From the NCBI RefSeq assembly GCF_000005505.3, contig NC_016135.3, positions 2,504,001 through 2,568,000 of the forward strand: a DNA stretch of 64,000 nucleotides. Reading direction: 5' to 3'. A model generated the notes under the pieces. The model saw nothing but the letters and a program-made list of their open reading frames with translations. It searched no databases and was not told where the DNA came from. Both the position numbers and the translations under genes were made by a program. Positions 58,383 through 64,000 of this stretch are shown here, piece after piece; within the stretch, counting starts at the first letter, position 1, and every line of letters starts with the position of its first letter. The DNA comes from Brachypodium distachyon. Taxonomy: Eukaryota > Streptophyta > Magnoliopsida > Poales > Poaceae.

Positions 58383-61295
58383 CGTCTTGACAGTTGGGCC
58401 TTGTAGTACTTTGAGTGGGTCAGCTTGGATTAGTGAATGGTCATGGTTTGCCTCCACCCCGTCCCACTCCAGGTTGTCCCACCAGTCCTTCTCACAGTCC
58501 AACTTGGGCCGCTTGGTGGTGTTACTGCTGAGGGCCGGCAAGCGCATAAGGCTCCAGCAGCTCCTGATCTCGCCAGTCTCCAAGTTGGGTGCAGACATCC
58601 TACTCCCACAAATACGATGCAGAGTGGGAAGGTCGTACAGGTGGATCTGCCTTAGCTTGGAAAAAATTACAATTTTCTGCGCCTCTTGTCGCAAGGGAAG
58701 ACCTCCCTCAGATCAACGCCACAGACAATCTCTAGTGTCTCTAGTGTCGCAAGGCAAAGTAGCACATGTATGAGCCTGGGGCAAAGAATACTAGGTCTTT
58801 GAAGGATTGTCCAGCAGGCTGGGATATTGCACTCCAGTTCCAGATGTAGAACGCAACAGGCACCAAAATATGTTCTCACCACCACTTTCTTGGGGAGTAG
58901 CAAAGACAACGCCTCGCTTGGGACACCTCTCGACTTGGCACAATTCAAGGCAATACCAGGTTGAACCTTCTGGGAACGGGATGCAAGTGAGGGGCGAGCT
59001 ATCATGCACGTGAAGCGACCAAGCCCTATCACATATGAAACTTGGGGGTAAAGCGGCACCCGTACTAGTTCCTTCAAAGCTGCCCCCTTGTTCCTGTAGT
59101 AATTCCCAACTTCGTCTCATCTGCATCTTGTATGTGAACATACCAGTCTCTATCCCCTGGAGATGGACTAGTTTGGCAATCCCACAACATCCAGCCGATT
59201 GCACCTTTAGTAGGAGCACTAGCCTGCAGGTGGCTTCCGTAGCAACTTGCGTGTATATAACGATCCGGCTGATGTAGGCTACCGAGTCCTTGAGCAACTT
59301 CACTTCCACCAACAGCAGTACTACTTGCAGAAGGTGAATCCATTTCCATATGTACAAAGCAGGAATTGATATATTCTTTAATGGGCACAAGCGACCTAAG
59401 AAGCCTTGCATCCCTTACTAAGATGTACATAGCAGGAATTATTGATATGTACTCTCTCAGTTAGGATGGCTAGGTGACGCATATTGGATGGTATTGATGT
59501 GCAGCACTTCCAAAACATGTATCCTTTTGTTTTCTTGTGGCCATAATATTGCACACAAATTCTTGCAACCTAGCAGGATGAGACGCTTGAGGTTTGGAGA
59601 TTCCACTGTTCTAAGGTTAATTTTTTTCACTGATGTGCCCGAGAGGTCAAGCTCTTCGAGGTTTCCCAAAAATTCTCTGAGTCGTATACTCTTCAACCGA
59701 GAAGAACCGTGGAAGGAGATGCTAGATACTCCCTCCATTTCACAAAAGTTGGCGTATTTTGTTTCGTTAAGATAAGCCTTTGACCAAGAATTACTCTATT
59801 AATATGTAAGTTATATGATACAAAACCATGATCATTAGCAAGAACTTTTAAAGACGAATCCATTGATATAAATTTCATGTATGAAAAAACACATATCAAT
59901 AGAGTTTTCATTGGTCAAAACCTTGTCTTAACGAAACAAAATACGACAACCTTTGTAAAATGGAGGGAGTATATTTTTACAGCAGTTACAACTTTGTTGA
60001 TGAAGCTAAATGACTCAGAGCGATGGAGGCATGACCATCTTAAGGCTATTTTCACTTGTCTCTTCGTCCTCTGCTGGGGTTGGGTCGACTATTACTCAGA
60101 CCTTGACAAGGCTAGTTCCGCAGCCAAAAAATTCAGTGATGCTCCAATTCTTTCCTTTTTTCTGGACTCCTTCTACATTCAACTCTCTGAGTTCAGCCAT
60201 TAATAAACTCATCATCTCTTCTGATAGCAACTGGTACCAGTCTGTATACCTCAAGTCCAGCACCCATAGCCTCCGAAAAAACGCCTTCCATGATTCACTT
60301 TTGTTGTGGCTTTGATGCTCCACTACAAAATTTGTTTGACGATTCTCCTTGTCTCTGCAATGGTCAAGCTACAGGAACCTTAGGTTACTGCCGCAGAGGA
60401 AGGGAGGTAATGCAAAACTGAGAGTGCAAAAGGAGACATGTAACACACACAGGCTAATGCTGTTCCCTGAATGTTGGAATATGCCTATTGATAGTATTGT
60501 GTGAGATACAAAGAAGGAAGTCGCCTTTGGAGGCATATTAGTAATCTTGGAAGAAGAAGAGCATCAAATCGGGAGTTGTCGTGGCACATCTCGATGCGGA
60601 TGATGAGTGGTTGAAAAAGAAGTGTGGTCTGTCCAGTCCAAGTGCATGTAACTCTCCATAGCATCACTAATCTCCCATGCTGATGTATCACCTTGTACAA
60701 TTCCATCACATACCCAGAAGTTGGAAGCATGTGTCGCCCAGTCGATGCCTTTCGTATCTTGCAGTGGCAGCATCCTTGGCCTCCTCATGAATTATGCCCC
60801 ACAGTGCACTACCAAGTTCGTTCTCTTCCACAGTAAAATGACCACGAAGAAAAACACAGGTATTTTCCAGAAGCTTCTGCACATACGTATCGGAAAATGT
60901 TATCCCTGCTGCGAGCAAATAATTTCGGGGCAACCCATTGGAGGTCCACAACATTGGGTTACGCAGATGTGGGTACAAAGGGATACCAGTTTCGGATAAA
61001 TCAACATATCCGTCGCTTCCATTATGAAAGATGACCACACATTTGCTAGTAAATGAACTTCTGAATATGTGCCCCCAGACCTCTCCCACCTTTTCTCTAA
61101 GTTCTTGGTCCACCCCATTGAAATCATCTTCTTCATCCCCTGATCAAAGATGGCCATCACCGACTGCGGAAGCTCCAGCTCCTCCGCGGATACCTTTCGC
61201 AGGGCCCTCCTGCTTTTCCACACCGAGCAATCCACATGAATAACTTTGTCAAACTTGTTTGATCCTGTGGAGGATTTCAGGCGTTGGGGTACCAA
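58383..61295 (-). pseudogene. Degraded grass NB-ARC/LRR-like gene, copy B
   Basis: The same family as copy A, in opposite orientation. Readable blocks on the minus strand are KVIHVDCSVWKSRRALRKVS (61,250 downwards), ERSGGTYSEVHLLANV, HFTVEENELGSALWGIIHEE, NFWVCDGIVQGDTSAWEI, LWVLDLRYTDWYQLLSEEM, RLILLGCKNLCAILWPQEN and the tail TTKRPKLDCEKDWWDNLEW. The start region is damaged: the matching ATG is followed after five codons by a stop. A 247-bp Stowaway element interrupts the coding part at 59,727-59,973, and there are several frameshifts. In places its sequence is better than copy A (for example INTIQYASPSHPN where A has a stop). Confidence 0.8.
59727..59973. mobile_element. Stowaway MITE inserted in NLR-like copy B
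   Basis: A 247-bp TA-flanked element with ends CTCCCTCCATTT and AAATGGAGGGAG-type sequence and internal complementarity (TTTCGTTAAGA..TCTTAACGAAA). The equivalent place in copy A (near 46,660) reads straight through, an empty site containing TA. Confidence 0.9.
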
Positions 61296-62612
61296 TTTGA
61301 GCAGCAGACGCTCCTAATCCTCCCCAGCCATGGAAGTAGATAACATTTCCTTTGCTTCTACCCTAAAAAATACCAACCTTCTCTTCCCCTGCAGCATCGA
61401 TGTTGTTTGCCGCGTCCTGGATCAGCTGCAGCATTCAACATAACCCTAAATGAGGTTTGTACTATATCACCTTCAACTTCATTTCTTTAGTTCTTTCATT
61501 TCAAATTACAAGGCGCATCATAACTAAAACAATGCCATAAAATTTAGTAAGACATAAAATATGAACTCAAATAAATAGGGAAGCCATGATAAAAAAAATC
61601 ACGCGAGAGAGTGATAGCTCATGGTACCTACCAAGTATCATAGAATGGCTCCCCTGATAGAGTGTGCGAATAATGAAGTGCAGAAGACCGCACATTTTTT
61701 CAAAGTTCAAATGCTAGCAGCGACAGGTGTGAATAGAAAGGTAAAAACTTCCTATGAATAGAAAGATCCCAGATGAGCTGACTAGCTACAGATACCAAGT
61801 AACAAATCTGCTGCACTAATCATCTATGATGGAGGTGCATGAAGGAATACCTTCGGTCCAGGTTCTTCAGACATGACGGATCGAATCAATTAATAATTCA
61901 AATGCCAGCAGGCAGCATCTAAAGTTGGAGTCCCTAACCAATGGGTCAATCTGCAGCAACTTCGGATCTAATTTCCTTAATTTCCTAACATGTATAAGAA
62001 TTAACATGATGCGTTGTTGAAGAAAAGATTTGTAAAATTTGGAGGAGTTAATTAATATGCACATACGTACGTACAAGGATTGGTATTGTTACGTGCCTCG
62101 ATTAAATGCTTCAGTGGCAGAAAAACTAGATCGATGAGGTCAAAGATGAAATTGAAAGTTGCACGCAGACATGCATATGCCTGTGCTCACTATGGAATGT
62201 GGGTATAAACTTAGTAGACATTAGCTAGCAGCATTCCTTGTCTTTGGATGCTTTGCTCCTCTCTCTCTCTCTCTAAACAATGCTGCCAGTTCTTTGCTTC
62301 CTGCACACCACATTCATCATTAGATTCTTTGCTTGCTGGTGGTTTAAAGATCACAAAGTTAAAACAATGGATTGTCATTTTGTTATCAGTCATCCCGTTA
62401 GTTGACCAACTTATGTACGATTCTACTATTGCCTTGATTGAAAAATGTAATTTTCAGTATTAACGCCTCCCATCTCTGGTTTTAGGAAAGACTACTAATT
62501 GTTATTCTGGTGATACTTGTAATGTTAATAAAACTAGAACAGCGGCCCGCGCATTTGCACAGGCAACATCCATAAATCAAGTTCTTTTAAAGTAAATTGC
62601 TAGTCTCGTATA

Positions 62613-62740
62613 TACTTCCTCCGTCCAACAAAGGATGTCTCAACTTTGACTAAATTTGAATGCATCTATACACTAAGTCATGTCTAAATACATCCAAATT
62701 TTGACAAACTTGAGACATCTTTTATTGGACGGAGGGAGTA
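62613..62740. mobile_element. Stowaway-like MITE
   Basis: A 128-bp TA-flanked element with ACTTCCTCCGTCC and GGACGGAGGGAGTA ends and long complementary arms (GATGTCTCAACTTT.. against ..AAACTTGAGACATC). Confidence 0.85.
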
Positions 62741-62779
62741 TGTTATTTGCTATTTGTAGGAACCTAATTTTGTTTGTCC

Positions 62780-62855
62780 TACTCCCTCCAATCCATAAAA
62801 AGTGTCGCCTATTTTATACTAAGTGGGCGACACTTTTTATGGATCGGAGAGAGTA
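62780..62855. mobile_element. Short near-perfect hairpin Stowaway MITE
   Basis: A 76-bp TA-flanked palindrome. The arms contain ATCCATAAAAAGTGTCGCC and its complement, around a short loop near TATTTTATACTAAG. Confidence 0.85.
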
Positions 62856-63545
62856 TTAAAATTCTATGTTTTCTTGGGAAGAACTATAACAATACATGTC
62901 TAACTTGTTTCCATACTTACCCTGGCTGCCATTTTAAAATTTAATTAGTCCTTGTGGATCTCAACATACTGTGAAGTCTTTGCAAGTAAAAAAAAACATA
63001 TCTTCGTATATTGAAAGATTTAGCCTTAGCAACAACGCGCTAACTTCGGATCGGAAGCCTTGGATCCTGGCACATCTTCATGTGCATCCTCGCTCTCCTT
63101 GCACCTCTTTACTCCTCTCGCTGTTCTTGGTTGCTCTTCTTCCTTTGGGATTCAGTGGGCGGCTCTAGTAGCACCCCTTTGATTATATATGTATATATTT
63201 CCCGATGTCAGAAAAAAGTCTTTTTAAAATTTAATAAATTGGAGTTTTTTTTAGAGTATAAGCTCCTATCTACATCTACTTTCCTTGAGCATAATATAGG
63301 ATTTTTTATTTGATTCTAAATTCCAAGATAACTCATTAGAATTATTAAGAATTAATAAGATGGTCTTGATATATTAGCAGTATTTAGATTGCCCCTCTTT
63401 TTATTCACTTTATTACTTCTATTCTAGACCCTATCCCTCTGGTTTATCCTTATAAAATCTCATATAAAATAGAAGGTAGAAGAAAGACGAACGGGATATA
63501 ATGAAATTCTTGATTCGATCTTACGACCTAATTTATTTGATTAAT
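62856..63545. other. Intergenic; possible plastid-derived stretch at its end
   Basis: From about 63,330 to 63,540 the sequence differs in character from its surroundings. It is AT-rich and non-repetitive, with runs such as GAAATTCTTGATTCGATC and TTACGACCTAATTTATTTGA that resemble grass plastid spacer DNA from memory. This is weak evidence for a nuclear plastid insertion. No gene is seen. Confidence 0.28.
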
Positions 63546-63780
63546 GGATCAAGTCCTGGGTTCGACTCGACTCCCGCTGGGAGCGAATTTTAGGCCGGAG
63601 AGTTAAAAAAATCCCCTCGTCCTGCCCCACACCACAGCACAGGACTAAAGGCCGGCATATTCTCACGTGGGCCGCGGTGCCGCTGTGTATTGGTGGGGCA
63701 TGAGGTTCCATACCTGTGTGAGAAGGTCTTCTTTCAACAATGCTCGGGGGATTCTTCCCACCTCAGGCCTAGTTTTTTAG
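63545..63780 (+). mobile_element. tRNA-derived SINE-like repeat
   Basis: A box B-like GGGTTCGACTC (near 63,559) is followed by AAAATCCCCTCGTCCTGCCC, GTGCCGCTGTGTATTGG and CTGTGTGAGAAGGTCTTCTT, ending in a T-run (63,772-63,777). I recall this order from a common grass SINE-like repeat with a 3' T tail. The 5' boundary is unclear. Confidence 0.45.
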
Positions 63781-64000
63781 CATTTGATATGATAATCTTT
63801 GAAGTACAATTTGCACAGTGGATCCAGTTTTTTTCCTTCTGAAACATAAGTCATGGAGGTAAAAGCTACACATGGTAAGAATAATTTAGAAAGGCTTGGA
63901 TATTATTGTGATGTATATACAGAGGACAATTAAATGCTACTAATAACAGTACCACAAGTAAACGGGCATATAACTTGGAATCTAAAAAAAGCTAGATTAC
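63781..64000. other. Window end, no feature recognised
   Basis: AT-rich sequence without a readable gene or repeat. Confidence 0.4.

Larger units (their letters stand above)
57930..62540. repeat. Large inverted duplication, right arm
   Basis: This is the reverse complement of 44,045-48,660. It carries the minus-strand NLR-like pseudogene and matching flanks. The spacer between arms is about 9.3 kb. Confidence 0.85.

Noticed and set aside
1..64000. CRISPR arrays, operons, bacterial-type defence systems
   Set aside because: The DNA is clearly plant nuclear; the tandem repeats seen are a minisatellite and local duplications.

Overview
The window is plant nuclear DNA, almost certainly from a grass and most likely a small-genome pooid such as Brachypodium (inference). 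The signs are long introns with GT-AG borders, GC-rich first exons, a grass-type NLR gene, a DUF295 gene, and many Stowaway MITEs with CTCCCTCC termini. Gene density is high for a grass and transposon load is moderate.

Layout. 0.8-5.0 kb (+): the large final exon of an NB-ARC/LRR resistance-type gene whose coiled-coil exon is not seen. 5-10.3 kb: intergenic, with MITEs and a duplicated segment just upstream of the next gene. 10.39-18.36 kb (+): an intact 19-exon fatty acid amide hydrolase gene; all exon borders join in phase to 616 aa with a complete Lys-Ser-Ser triad. 20.11-23.18 kb (+): an intact 5-exon gene of the signal-peptidase (S26) fold that lacks both catalytic residues. 24.24-28.13 kb (-): an intact 9-exon phosphoglycerate-mutase-like (histidine phosphatase) gene of 284 aa with one GC-AG intron and a probable 5'UTR exon near 29 kb. 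These three housekeeping-type genes are independent units; the last two are convergent.

29.4-32.1 kb: a MULE-like element with long terminal inverted repeats, then a GC-rich minisatellite of about 122-bp units. 33.7-36.3 kb (-): a decayed multi-exon gene of unknown family. 37.1-38.05 kb (+): a DUF295 gene without its 5' half. 40.0-41.2 kb (-): an unrecognised but well-formed 3-exon gene for a 254-aa protein with a C2HC finger. 42.0-43.8 kb (+): a broken partial copy of the 24-28 kb phosphoglycerate-mutase-like gene.

44.0-62.5 kb: a large inverted duplication. Each arm (44.05-48.66 and 57.9-62.54 kb) carries a degraded copy of one grass NB-ARC/LRR-like gene. The arms differ by lineage-specific MITE insertions. 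The spacer holds an L1-type LINE split by a 3.2-kb solo LTR with TG..CA ends and a GGAAA target duplication. The window ends with further Stowaway elements, a possible plastid-derived stretch and a tRNA-derived SINE-like repeat.

No operon-like or defence-island system is present. The points most worth a second look are the catalytically empty S26 protein, the inverted NLR duplication with its dated insertions, the minisatellite open in all three frames, the GGGCC palindrome promoter, and the unrecognised C2HC gene. All exon models were derived by eye from splice signals and phase; no search or alignment was run.
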